Shown here one piece after another: positions 6,092-13,916 of a stretch of 24,032 bases of DNA. The notes beneath the pieces were generated by a model. That model saw only the letters and a list, made by a program, of their open reading frames with translations, made no database searches and was not told the DNA's origin. The translations under genes were made by a program, and so were the position numbers. Where the stretch lies: assembly GCA_963933205.1 (NCBI GenBank), contig CAWVTK010000010.1, forward strand, positions 1 through 24,032, read 5' to 3'. Source of the stretch: UBA6772 sp963933205. GTDB lineage: Bacteria; Bacteroidota; Bacteroidia; Flavobacteriales; UBA7430. The first letter of the stretch is position 1. Each line of letters opens with the position of its first letter.

Positions 6092-8590
6092 TTAAAAATC
6101 GTAAAAACTTTTACGTTTGTTAAGTTTTAAATCTTGTAATACAGATGATTTAACATTTATACTAAGATTAAAGCTCTGTCGGAATCCAAAAGGCACCCAG
6201 TTAAAACGCATTTCCCAACAATGTAGATCTCGGTAAACATCAAAAGAACTGTACGAAATTTTCTTGGTATCAAAATCGTATCCAGAACGAAAACCAATTT
6301 TCCATTTTTCGGTTAAGCGAACATTTCCGTTAACATTAAATGTTTGGTTAATTGTTTTTTCTAAACTAGGCTTACTGAGGTCATAACTGTAGTTTAATCC
6401 AACATTCCACGGTATGTTAAAATCTACATAATCGCCGGGGTTGTCTTGTATCATATTCCATTCTTGTTCCGAAGTGTTTTCGGGTTTCTCTCTTTCTTTG
6501 GTTTCTTCGGAGCTCTTTAAATCCCAGCTCAATGTAAAATTGAAATTGGTAAGTCGTCCTAAGGATTTTTCGTTTTCCCAAACAAATTCTTCAATTCTAC
6601 CTCCTTGCTCATCCATTTGGTAGGGATTTAAAGAACCTTTGAATTGTAAATTCATTTTAGGTATAAGCTCTGTTCGCCCACTAAAAGAAATAGCAGATAG
6701 ATTGAACGAGTCTACGGCTAAATTGTAATCTCCACTAAACCGCAAGCTTCTAAAAAGTGCTATTTTTTTATATTCTACAACAGAATCGTTTCGTGCCCTA
6801 ATTTTCAATTCTAAATTATTTTCCAATGTTAGGTTTATATTACCAGATTTTCCTCTAGGTGCGGTTCCGTAGATTCCCTCTTTAAAGTAGGAGTAAAGAT
6901 CGTTTTGATTTCCTGTAGAATCGACAATACTCCAATCGTAGTAACCGAATTTCTCCTCACTAAAATCGGGTCTGTACGAAAAAGATAAACTTGGAGTAAA
7001 CACGTGTCTTAAGGCTTTTATTTTTTTCGACTTAAATTGATAAAGTCCATATATTTTAGTGTTTAAACTTACACGAGTAGCAAAGTCTCTAACAGCTCGC
7101 ATTCCCTGAAGGGTATCCGTATCTATTGCTAGGGTTTGTTCGTTGTAACTTCTTTCTATTCGGTTAAAATACCAACGCTCTGTATAATCTGCACTTGGTG
7201 TTACATTAAAATAGTTAAATAGTTTAAAGGAGGCTTTTATGGGAATCTTGTGTTCTACTCCGTACTTTAATTTGTCAAGGGTTTCTTGTGTAAACAAAGT
7301 ACTGTCGGTAGCTTCAATTTGATTTTTTGCATTAACTGTATAGCTCAATCTTATTTTTTCGTACCATTTTTGCTTGCCAGAACTTAGCTTTCTTTTAAAA
7401 GGATTGGATTGGTTAATACTAAAATTAAGCTCGGGTAAAGTTAAACTTACTGTATTGGTTTGTGTATTTTGACTGTGTCTTAAACTGGCCGCAAAGTTAT
7501 ACGGTTTGCTAGGCCAAGAGTAACTGTAGGAAACCTCTGAGCTTAATGTGTTTTTTAAATAGTCGTTGTTTTGGTTGGCATTAAATTGGTTAAAGGTACT
7601 CGATCCGGCATTTACATTTGCATTAAATCTTCTGTACGGATGCGCTTTATTGTCTTGTTTATGAGACCATTTTATATAAAAATCTCTACGATCTTCAAAA
7701 TCTGTTAAGCCCTCTTCGCCAAGTAAGTTTTTAGAATAACTTAAGCTTAAATTTCCGCTGTAAGCGTAGCGTTTTTTGTAAACACTCTGCGCTTTAAGTT
7801 TCCAAGATCCAAGGGTAAAAATATCGCCTCTTAGGGCCAAATCAACTTGCTCGTTTACCACAAAATACCAACCACCATTTCTAAAATTATATCCGCGTAT
7901 AGGAGAGTAGCCGTAGGTAGGCATAATAAATCCAGAACTCTGTTTGTTTTGAACAGGAAACAAGCCAAAGGGTACTACTAAAGGAGTGGGAATATCTGCA
8001 ATAACTAAATTTGCTGGGCCACTAATAATTTTATTACCAGGAATTACTTTTAGCTTTTTTGCACCTATATAAAAATGAGGTTCGTCTGCAGAGCAAGTGG
8101 TGTATTTACTGTGTTCTATAAACATGGTATTGTCTTCACTTTTCTTTAGCTCATCTCCATGAATATAACCATCTCCATCTTGAGTTCTCATGCCCTTTAT
8201 TTTTCCTTTTTTACTGGTAAAGTTGTAAAGAATGCTTTCACAATTATACGTTTTACCGCCTTCGGTAAAGATGGGGTTTCCTATAATTGTTCCGGAACTG
8301 TCGGCTAATCCGATAGCAAAAACCGTATTATCCTGCCAGTTTATAATAATATGCTCTGCTTTTAGCTCAATGTCTTCGTAGTTTACTTGTGCTTCGTGGT
8401 ACAAGAAAACTTTTTTTTCTGCTAAAAAAATAATACTAGAATCTACTGCAAAGTACTTAACCTCAGAGCTTAAGAATGGGGTTTCTTGAAGCGTACTGTC
8501 GGCTAAAGTTTCTTGTGCTAAAGCTGTAAAAGCCGATGAGCAGCAGATAATTAAACTTAAAAACAGAGTATGTAGAGACTTTGTCGACAA
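6092..8590 (-). CDS. lptD: LptD/OstA-like outer-membrane LPS assembly protein
   Basis: This 832-residue protein has a signal peptide (about 1-25, ending LAQ). A periplasmic OstA/LptA-like domain follows (about 45-190, typified by AEHIIINWQDNTVFAIG and GKIKGMRTQDGDGYIHGDE). The long C-terminal part is rich in aromatic, alternating strands and polar turns, as in an outer-membrane beta barrel. LptD in Gram-negative bacteria forms, with LptE, the gate that inserts lipopolysaccharide into the outer leaflet. Bacteroidota versions are divergent and usually only labelled 'putative'. The start appears to be TTG at 8590: an in-frame stop lies 18 bases upstream, no ATG is available before the signal peptide, and the signal peptide is complete from there. 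It is transcribed away from the amidase gene, and the two starts are 68 bases apart. The topology is well supported. The exact substrate is inferred from the family. Confidence 0.82.
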   Translation of the reverse strand: MSTKSLHTLFLSLIICCSSAFTALAQETLADSTLQETPFLSSEVKYFAVDSSIIFLAEKKVFLYHEAQVNYEDIELKAEHIIINWQDNTVFAIGLADSSGTIIGNPIFTEGGKTYNCESILYNFTSKKGKIKGMRTQDGDGYIHGDELKKSEDNTMFIEHSKYTTCSADEPHFYIGAKKLKVIPGNKIISGPANLVIADIPTPLVVPFGLFPVQNKQSSGFIMPTYGYSPIRGYNFRNGGWYFVVNEQVDLALRGDIFTLGSWKLKAQSVYKKRYAYSGNLSLSYSKNLLGEEGLTDFEDRRDFYIKWSHKQDNKAHPYRRFNANVNAGSSTFNQFNANQNNDYLKNTLSSEVSYSYSWPSKPYNFAASLRHSQNTQTNTVSLTLPELNFSINQSNPFKRKLSSGKQKWYEKIRLSYTVNAKNQIEATDSTLFTQETLDKLKYGVEHKIPIKASFKLFNYFNVTPSADYTERWYFNRIERSYNEQTLAIDTDTLQGMRAVRDFATRVSLNTKIYGLYQFKSKKIKALRHVFTPSLSFSYRPDFSEEKFGYYDWSIVDSTGNQNDLYSYFKEGIYGTAPRGKSGNINLTLENNLELKIRARNDSVVEYKKIALFRSLRFSGDYNLAVDSFNLSAISFSGRTELIPKMNLQFKGSLNPYQMDEQGGRIEEFVWENEKSLGRLTNFNFTLSWDLKSSEETKEREKPENTSEQEWNMIQDNPGDYVDFNIPWNVGLNYSYDLSKPSLEKTINQTFNVNGNVRLTEKWKIGFRSGYDFDTKKISYSSFDVYRDLHCWEMRFNWVPFGFRQSFNLSINVKSSVLQDLKLNKRKSFYDF

Positions 8591-8614
8591 AAGTGATTTT
8601 TCTTTTTATTTTTG
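8581..8614 (+). promoter_or_regulatory. Candidate promoter of the amidase-mlaD-FeS gene string
   Basis: TTG at 8581-8583 and TATTTTTG at 8607-8614 are separated by 23 bases, which fits the Bacteroidota TTG-N17-23-TAnnTTTG consensus. The -7 box lies 44 bases before the GTG start of the amidase. The -33 part falls inside the first codons of lptD on the other strand. It is the only good candidate upstream of this five-gene string. Confidence 0.45.
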
Positions 8615-8630
8615 TTCTTTACGAATGATG

Positions 8631-8638
8631 CAAAACTA
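8631..8638 (-). promoter_or_regulatory. Candidate -7 promoter element for lptD
   Basis: On the minus strand TAGTTTTG matches TAnnTTTG and lies 40 bases upstream of the lptD start. No TTG is found at the usual -33 distance, only a T-rich run. It sits 16 bases from the opposing -7 element at 8607-8614, so the two transcripts would start from overlapping, divergent promoters. Confidence 0.35.
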
Positions 8639-8658
8639 ACTAAAAAAACGCGGCTAAG

Positions 8659-9795
8659 GTGAAACGAATTATAGCGATATTTCTTGCACTTTATTCCATA
8701 CCAGTATGGTCCTATTTATTTTCTGTAGATTATAATGTTGCACTCAACAAAGTTATAATAGATGCAGGACATGGGGGTAGGGATCCAGGTAATTTAGGAA
8801 CAGGGAGATACAAGCTTAAGGAAAAAGACATTGCCCTAGATGTAGCCTTAAAACTTGGTGCATACATAAACGAAAACATGCCCGATGTGGAGGTTATTTA
8901 TACCCGAAGCAAAGACGTTTTTCCGGCATTGTACGAAAGAACAGCGCTTGCAAATACAGAAAAGGCAGATTTGTTTATTTCCATACACTGCGATGCTTTT
9001 ACGAGCCCAGATGCCGTAGGATGCTCTTCTTTTGTTGTTGGAACAAGTCATGAGAAGCACTCGCGAATTGCGATAAAAGAAAACCCAATAATTACTACCG
9101 AACAAGACAAGCTTAATTACGGAAACTTTGATATAAATAGTCCTGAATATCAAATAGAAGTATCTCTTTACCAAAAAATGTACGAAAAAAACAGTCTTTT
9201 ATTGGCCGATAAAATTCAAACTCAATTTAGAGATCGTGTCAATCGTAGAGATCGAGGAGTAAAGCGAGCTCCATTATACGTAACTTCTCGTGTAGCTATG
9301 CCTTCTGTACTTGTAGAGCTCGGTTTTTTAACCAACCCTAAAGAAGAAGATTTTTTAAATTCTGAACAAGGTAAAACCTACATGGCATCTGCATTATACA
9401 GAGCCTTTAAGGATTATAAAGCGGCGCAAGAAGGCGTGCTAAAAGATGTGAAAGCTGTAAACGATTTCATAAATGAATCAAAAAATACTAACACTACGGA
9501 TACTGCTCTTGAAAATAATTTAAGCGAATTGGATACTGAAACACCTTTTTTAACCGTACAAGTTTTTAGTTCTTCAACTGAGGCATCTCCAAAAATGATC
9601 GAAAATTTAGTGCAGCCCTTTTACTTTTTTGAGCGCGATGTGTATAAATACTGTAGTGGTAATTTTAGCAATTTAGAATCAGTTAAAACGCATCAAAAAC
9701 AGCTTGTTAATCAGGGCTTTAAAGATTGTTTTATTGTAGGAATACAAAGCAAAGTTAAAGTCGATGTTTTAAAGGTAATAGAACTACTTAAATAA
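8659..9795 (+). CDS. N-acetylmuramoyl-L-alanine amidase (Amidase_3) with SPOR-like tail
   Basis: This 378-residue envelope enzyme should cut the bond between MurNAc and the peptide stem of peptidoglycan. The N-terminus (about 1-20) is a signal peptide or anchor. The Amidase_3 domain spans about 30-255, with zinc ligands H38 (DAGHGG), E55 and H110 (SIHCDA) and the catalytic glutamate E220 (VELGFLTN). A low-complexity Asn/Thr-rich linker follows (about 270-292). The last 80 residues, from FLTVQVFSSS at 297, resemble the SPOR fold, which binds denuded septal glycan. The start is GTG at 8659, and no ATG is available before the signal sequence. It leads a same-strand gene string into mlaD-like and Fe-S genes. 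It has a role comparable to AmiC-type cell-separation amidases, but no gene-specific symbol is justified. The SPOR assignment is less certain than the catalytic domain. Confidence 0.9.
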   Translation: MKRIIAIFLALYSIPVWSYLFSVDYNVALNKVIIDAGHGGRDPGNLGTGRYKLKEKDIALDVALKLGAYINENMPDVEVIYTRSKDVFPALYERTALANTEKADLFISIHCDAFTSPDAVGCSSFVVGTSHEKHSRIAIKENPIITTEQDKLNYGNFDINSPEYQIEVSLYQKMYEKNSLLLADKIQTQFRDRVNRRDRGVKRAPLYVTSRVAMPSVLVELGFLTNPKEEDFLNSEQGKTYMASALYRAFKDYKAAQEGVLKDVKAVNDFINESKNTNTTDTALENNLSELDTETPFLTVQVFSSSTEASPKMIENLVQPFYFFERDVYKYCSGNFSNLESVKTHQKQLVNQGFKDCFIVGIQSKVKVDVLKVIELLK

Positions 9796-9799
9796 TTTG

Positions 9800-9807
9800 T
9801 ATTTTTG
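9800..9807 (+). promoter_or_regulatory. Possible internal -7 element before the mlaD-like gene
   Basis: TATTTTTG matches TAnnTTTG and lies 20 bases before the mlaD-like ATG, in the 32-base gap after the amidase. No TTG is present at -33. It could give the downstream genes their own transcription, or it may be chance in AT-rich DNA. Confidence 0.28.
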
Positions 9808-9827
9808 ATAAATCATATATATAATTC

Positions 9828-10730
9828 ATGAGGTATAGTAAAGAACTTGTCATTGGTTTAACCACATTTGCAACTGTGGTCTGTTTTATATGGGGATACA
9901 ATTTTCTGAGAGGAAAAAACGTGTTTACTCAAAAAAGAGATTACCATGCTTTTTACGAAAATGTGCACGGTTTAGAAGTTGGACAACCCGTAACCATAAA
10001 TGGATACAAAATTGGCCAGGTTACTTCCATAACATTTGATTACTCCTTTAACGGCCCTCTATTGGTTTCGTTTAATATTTCTAAGCCAATAGAATTTACC
10101 AAAGACTCCAAAGTTCGTATTTACGATATGGATATAATGGGGTCCAAAGGTCTGCAAGTGCAAATTGGAACCTCTAATCTTATGGCAGTTCCTGGCGATA
10201 CACTTTCTGGCGATATTAAATCTTCCTTAACAGATCGAGTAACCCAACAACTCTTCCCAATAAAAGAGGGTACCGAAAAACTAGTGGGTGTTTTAGACTC
10301 TACACTACACTCAATAACAAATTTAGCCGATAAGACGAGCTTGTTAATAGAAACCAACCGAAACAGCCTAAACAATGTGGTTTCCAACATAGATACGCTC
10401 TCGGGCGTACTGAGTGCTCAGCGCAATAAATTAAATTCTATTGTAACTAATTTTGGTCGTTTTTCAGACGAGCTAGCCAAGGTTAATGTAAACAACACAG
10501 TTGTAAACTTAAACAAAACACTAAGCAATTTAAACGGCGTTATTTCCGAGGTTAACTCTGGAAATGGAACCATTGGTAAACTGTTAAAGAAAGACGATTT
10601 ATATACAGAATTGAATAGTACTATTGGCGCCCTAGATTTACTCTTAGAAGACATGCGTAAAAACCCAAAACGCTACGTTCATTTTTCACTTTTTGGTCGT
10701 AAAAGTGCCCCAGTTGACACTCTAAAATAA
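9828..10730 (+). CDS. MCE/MlaD-family lipid-transport substrate-binding protein
   Basis: This 300-residue protein is anchored by one N-terminal helix (about 7-28). A single MCE domain follows (about 37-117), including the typical YENVHGLEVGQPVTINGYKIG segment (split here at residues 43-63) and YDMDIMGSKGLQV. The remaining 180 residues are Ser/Thr/Asn-rich and predicted helical, with heptad-like repeats, as in proteins whose C-terminal helices form a periplasmic tunnel or coiled coil. MCE proteins pass phospholipids or other hydrophobic molecules between the inner and outer membranes, normally with a permease (MlaE) and an ATPase (MlaF). Neither partner is next to it here. It lies between the amidase (32 bases) and the Fe-S membrane protein (10 bases), so cotranscription is likely. 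The family is clear. Lipid identity and direction of transport are unknown. Confidence 0.88.
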   Translation: MRYSKELVIGLTTFATVVCFIWGYNFLRGKNVFTQKRDYHAFYENVHGLEVGQPVTINGYKIGQVTSITFDYSFNGPLLVSFNISKPIEFTKDSKVRIYDMDIMGSKGLQVQIGTSNLMAVPGDTLSGDIKSSLTDRVTQQLFPIKEGTEKLVGVLDSTLHSITNLADKTSLLIETNRNSLNNVVSNIDTLSGVLSAQRNKLNSIVTNFGRFSDELAKVNVNNTVVNLNKTLSNLNGVISEVNSGNGTIGKLLKKDDLYTELNSTIGALDLLLEDMRKNPKRYVHFSLFGRKSAPVDTLK

Positions 10731-10740
10731 AAAACCTTGT

Positions 10741-12066
10741 ATGGGACTTAGTAATCTTATTTTTGCTCTTTTTCTTGGAGCTGCCTTCTTTTTACTTCGA
10801 AAGAATATACTAAAAATTAGGAGAAACATATTAGTAGGACGCGATATAGATCGATCTGACAGGCCCATTGAAAGATGGAAAATGATGGCTAAAGTAGCCT
10901 TAGGTCAATCTAAAATGGTGGTAAGACCTGTAGCCGGAATCCTACATATTATTGTATATGTAGGTTTTGTTGTAATAAATATAGAGGTGCTCGAAATTTT
11001 AATTGACGGTCTTTTTGGTACCCATAGAGTTTTTTCTTTTTTAGGAGGTATATATGATGTTCTAATTGGTTCGTTCGAGATTTTGGCTTTTTTGGTTTTA
11101 GTGGCATGTATTGTCTTTTACATCAGAAGAAATGTGCTTCGCATTAAAAGGTTTGTCATGAAAGAAATGGACGGATGGCCTAAAACAGATGCCAACCTTA
11201 TTCTCTTATTTGAGGTTGTTTTAATGGGTGCTTTTTTACTGATGCAAGCTGCCGATTTAACCCTTCAAAACGCAGGTGCTGAGCATTATGTAAAAGCGGG
11301 TTCTTTCCCAATAAGTTCTCATGTCAGCTTTTTATTTGAGGATATGAATATTCAAAGTGTTCATTTAGTTGAACGGGGTTTATGGTGGCTCCATATTTTG
11401 GGTATTTTAACCTTCATGAACTATTTACCCTACTCCAAACACTTTCATATAGTATTGGCTTTTCCTAATACTTACTTTGCAAAACTAGATGCCAAGGGTG
11501 CTTTTACCAACATGGCTTCTGTAAAGGCAGAAGTAGAAATGATGATGGACCCTAGCGCAGATCCTTATGCTGCTCCTGAAGAAGGTGCATCAGAAGAAGA
11601 ACCACAGCGATTTGGAGCTAAAGACGTAAAGGATTTAAATTGGCTCCAATTAATGAACGCATATTCCTGTACCGAGTGCGGAAGATGTACCTCAGAATGC
11701 CCCGCTAACATGACGGGTAAGTTGCTTTCGCCTCGTAAAATAATGATGGATACGCGCGACCGTTTGGAAGAATACGGCGCAAATCTAGATAAAAACGGCC
11801 CCGACAAAGAAGACGGTAAGTTTTTGCTAGACGACTATATAAGTAGAGAAGAACTGTGGGCTTGTACCTCCTGTAATGCATGTACAGAAGCTTGTCCATT
11901 AAACATTGACCCACTCTCCATAATTCTCGATATGAGAAGATATTTAGTGATGGAAGAATCTGCAGCTCCAACCGAGTTAAATGCAATGTTTACAAACGTA
12001 GAAAATAATGGTGCTCCATGGCAATTTCCTGCTGTAGACCGCTTAAACTGGAAAGACGAAGCCTAA
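10741..12066 (+). CDS. Membrane-bound 4Fe-4S protein, heterodisulfide-reductase-like subunit
   Basis: This 441-residue protein joins a membrane domain to a cytoplasmic ferredoxin domain. About five helices lie at residues 4-20, 62-88, 100-128, 152-171 and 212-230. Histidines at 69, 218, 234 and 236 could serve as heme b ligands, as in NarI/HdrE-like subunits. An acidic linker (270-290) leads to two 4Fe-4S motifs, C310-C313-C316-C320-P and C375-C378-C381-C385-P. Such proteins carry electrons between the quinone pool and soluble partners, and they pair with CCG-domain subunits like the next gene. The stop overlaps the next ATG by one base (TAATG), which indicates coupled translation of a two-subunit complex. 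Family and cofactor motifs are seen directly. Heme binding and the direction of electron flow are inferred. The electron partner is unknown. Confidence 0.85.
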   Translation: MGLSNLIFALFLGAAFFLLRKNILKIRRNILVGRDIDRSDRPIERWKMMAKVALGQSKMVVRPVAGILHIIVYVGFVVINIEVLEILIDGLFGTHRVFSFLGGIYDVLIGSFEILAFLVLVACIVFYIRRNVLRIKRFVMKEMDGWPKTDANLILLFEVVLMGAFLLMQAADLTLQNAGAEHYVKAGSFPISSHVSFLFEDMNIQSVHLVERGLWWLHILGILTFMNYLPYSKHFHIVLAFPNTYFAKLDAKGAFTNMASVKAEVEMMMDPSADPYAAPEEGASEEEPQRFGAKDVKDLNWLQLMNAYSCTECGRCTSECPANMTGKLLSPRKIMMDTRDRLEEYGANLDKNGPDKEDGKFLLDDYISREELWACTSCNACTEACPLNIDPLSIILDMRRYLVMEESAAPTELNAMFTNVENNGAPWQFPAVDRLNWKDEA

Positions 12067-12866
12067 TGGAAAATGTTTCAACAAAATTAGTAGTACCTAC
12101 AATGGCCGAAATGATGGCTAATAACGAAACTCCCGATGTACTTTTTTGGGTAGGATGTGCTGGTAGCTTTGACGACAGAGCAAAAAAAATTACCAAAGCA
12201 TTTGTAAAAATACTCAACCATTTAAACTATAAGTTTGCTGTTTTGGGCTCCGAAGAATCCTGTAGTGGAGATCCTGCAAAACGAGCTGGAAACGAATTTT
12301 TGTTTCAAATGCAAGCCATGGCCAATATAGAGGTTATGAATGCTTACAATGTAAAACGAGTAGTTACTACTTGTCCGCACTGCTTTAATACGCTCAAAAA
12401 TGAATACCCTGAACTGGGTGGGAAGTTCGAAGTGGTTCATCACACACAATTATTACAAACCCTTATAGATGAAGAAAGACTAACCGTTCAAGGTGGTGCT
12501 TTTAAGGGCAAGAAAATAACCTTTCACGATCCCTGTTACTTAGGTAGAGCAAACGAAGTATACGAAGCGCCCCGTTCTTTAATACAAAGTTTAGATGCCG
12601 AATTGGTAGAGATGAAACGCTGCAAATCTCGAGGTTTATGCTGTGGTGCCGGAGGTGCTCAAATGTTTAAAGAACCCGAAAAAGGAGCCAAAGACATTAA
12701 TATTGAACGCACCGAAGAAGCCTTACAAATAAAACCAGATATTATTGCTACCGGATGTCCGTTTTGCAATACCATGATGACAGATGGAATTAAAAATAAA
12801 GAAAAAGAAGACGAGGTTGAGGTATTGGATTTAGCCGAGATGATTGCCACCGCAAACGATTTATAA
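12066..12866 (+). CDS. CCG-domain Fe-S oxidoreductase subunit (HdrB/HdrD/GlpC-like)
   Basis: This 266-residue protein is built from two cysteine-rich CCG domains. The second is canonical: C157, C192-C193 in CCGAGG, then C231 and C234. The first has C31, C66 and C103/C106 but reads ESCSGDP at 64-70 where a full site would have CC, so it lacks one cysteine. The ESCxGDP variant is common in this subfamily. In heterodisulfide reductase, such domains hold the non-cubane clusters that reduce disulfides. In GlpC/LldE-type proteins they pass electrons to quinone. The start is taken as ATG 12066, overlapping the upstream stop (TAATG), not the in-frame upstream TTG at 12018 that would sit inside the previous gene. 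Together with the preceding gene it would form a split HdrED-like complex. The substrate is unknown. Confidence 0.87.
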   Translation: MENVSTKLVVPTMAEMMANNETPDVLFWVGCAGSFDDRAKKITKAFVKILNHLNYKFAVLGSEESCSGDPAKRAGNEFLFQMQAMANIEVMNAYNVKRVVTTCPHCFNTLKNEYPELGGKFEVVHHTQLLQTLIDEERLTVQGGAFKGKKITFHDPCYLGRANEVYEAPRSLIQSLDAELVEMKRCKSRGLCCGAGGAQMFKEPEKGAKDINIERTEEALQIKPDIIATGCPFCNTMMTDGIKNKEKEDEVEVLDLAEMIATANDL

Positions 12867-12867
12867 A

Positions 12868-13350
12868 ATGAGCCTCTCTTTTCAAAATTTTAACCCACTG
12901 AGTAGAATTTGGGTTTTTCAAGCAGATCGGTTTTTATCCGACACAGAACTTAGTTTCATTCAAGAACAACTTACCGGTTTCCTTGCGGTGTGGGCATCAC
13001 ACGGTTCGCCAATGAAATCTGCATTTTACATTAAAGATGCTTGCTTAGTGGTTGTAGCACTAGACGAAAACATACAAGCCGCTTCGGGTTGCTCCATAAG
13101 TGCATTAACAGACTTATTTAAAGAGTTCAATTCCAAATTTAACCTCTCTTTTTTCAACCGTTTTTCTATTGCACATAAAACCGGTTCTAAAGTTACTTTA
13201 AGTTCAGTTAACGATTTTAAAGACTTGATTAAGATGGGTAAAGTTAACGCTGAAACACTTGTTTACAATAACCTGGTTACTGTAAAAAAAGAATTAGACA
13301 CTCATTGGGAAATTCCGCTAAAAAATTCTTGGCAAAAGAGGTACTTATAA
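12868..13350 (+). CDS. Conserved small protein often labelled 'ABC transporter ATPase', no ATPase motifs
   Basis: This 160-residue soluble protein belongs to a family I recognise from Bacteroidota by its opening SRIWVFQADRFLSDTEL, the centre WASHGSPMKSAF and AASGCSISALTDLF, and the end WEIPLKNSWQKRYL. Databases often name it 'ABC transporter ATPase', but I find no Walker A (GxxxxGKS/T), no LSGGQ signature and no Walker B, and it is too short for an ABC domain. The single conserved-looking cysteine (C75) and H45 are worth noting. It begins one base after the CCG-domain gene ends. ATG 12868 is preferred over the in-frame TTG at 12844, which lies inside the previous gene. The tight coupling suggests a job connected with the Fe-S pair or the envelope genes before it. 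Function unknown. Confidence 0.82.
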   Translation: MSLSFQNFNPLSRIWVFQADRFLSDTELSFIQEQLTGFLAVWASHGSPMKSAFYIKDACLVVVALDENIQAASGCSISALTDLFKEFNSKFNLSFFNRFSIAHKTGSKVTLSSVNDFKDLIKMGKVNAETLVYNNLVTVKKELDTHWEIPLKNSWQKRYL

Positions 13351-13382
13351 ATTCCTTTTTTGTGCCCTAACAAATTTAGTTT

Positions 13383-13874
13383 ATGATACAAAGAGAAATA
13401 AACATCCAATACAAAGAGTATACAAACGATGAGCTCTCAGAGAAACAATCGTTTCTATTAAGTCAATCTGTAAAAGCACAAGAAAGTTCTCATTCACCTT
13501 ATTCTCAATTTAGGGTAGGTGCTGCAATTTTGCTAGAAAACGATCAGGTTGTATTAGGTTCAAATCAAGAAAATGCAGCTTATCCTTCTGGGCTATGTGC
13601 CGAGCGTGTTGCTATTTTTTCTTGCGGTGCACAGTTTTCTAAACAGCGAATAATTTCGATTGCAATTTCGGCAAATTCATCAAAATTCGACATTAAAGAA
13701 ATGTTAGCACCCTGTGGAGCCTGTCGTCAATCCATGATGGAGTTTGAATACAAGCAAAATTCCCCCATTAAAGTACTCCTAAAAGGTCCTGGAAATCAAG
13801 TAATTGAATTTAGTTCTGTAAAAGATTTACTTCCAATACCATTTAATTCTCAAGCCTTAGATATTGTTAGTTGA
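13383..13874 (+). CDS. cdd: Cytidine deaminase
   Basis: This 163-residue zinc-dependent enzyme deaminates cytidine and deoxycytidine to uridine and deoxyuridine in pyrimidine salvage. The zinc site is C72-A-E74 (LCAERVAIF), with E74 as the proton shuttle, and C111-x-x-C114 (PCGACRQ). N61 and E63 in SNQENAAYP bind the ribose. Its length is slightly above the roughly 130-residue homotetrameric class because of an N-terminal extension and a short C-terminal addition. It lies 32 bases after the small 160-residue protein and is followed by the promoter of the pyruvate dehydrogenase genes, whose -33 TTG overlaps its stop codon. I see no clear promoter of its own, so it may be read from the upstream string. 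Confidence 0.93.
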   Translation: MIQREINIQYKEYTNDELSEKQSFLLSQSVKAQESSHSPYSQFRVGAAILLENDQVVLGSNQENAAYPSGLCAERVAIFSCGAQFSKQRIISIAISANSSKFDIKEMLAPCGACRQSMMEFEYKQNSPIKVLLKGPGNQVIEFSSVKDLLPIPFNSQALDIVS

Positions 13875-13898
13875 AATCCCAACTAATTACTACATTTG
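13871..13898 (+). promoter_or_regulatory. Strong candidate promoter of pdhA-pdhC
   Basis: TTG (13871-13873), a 17-base spacer and TACATTTG (13891-13898) match the Bacteroidota consensus TTG-N17-23-TAnnTTTG in full. The -7 box lies 18 bases before the pdhA ATG, giving the short leader usual in the phylum. This is the best promoter match in the window, and it marks the start of a separate PDH transcript ending at the terminator near 16175. Confidence 0.65.
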
Positions 13899-13916
13899 CA
13901 TCTTAATTTATAAGAA

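Noticed and set aside
12018..12065. Upstream TTG start for the CCG-domain protein
   Set aside because: It would add 16 residues encoded inside the preceding gene. ATG 12066 overlaps the stop as TAATG, as in coupled gene pairs.
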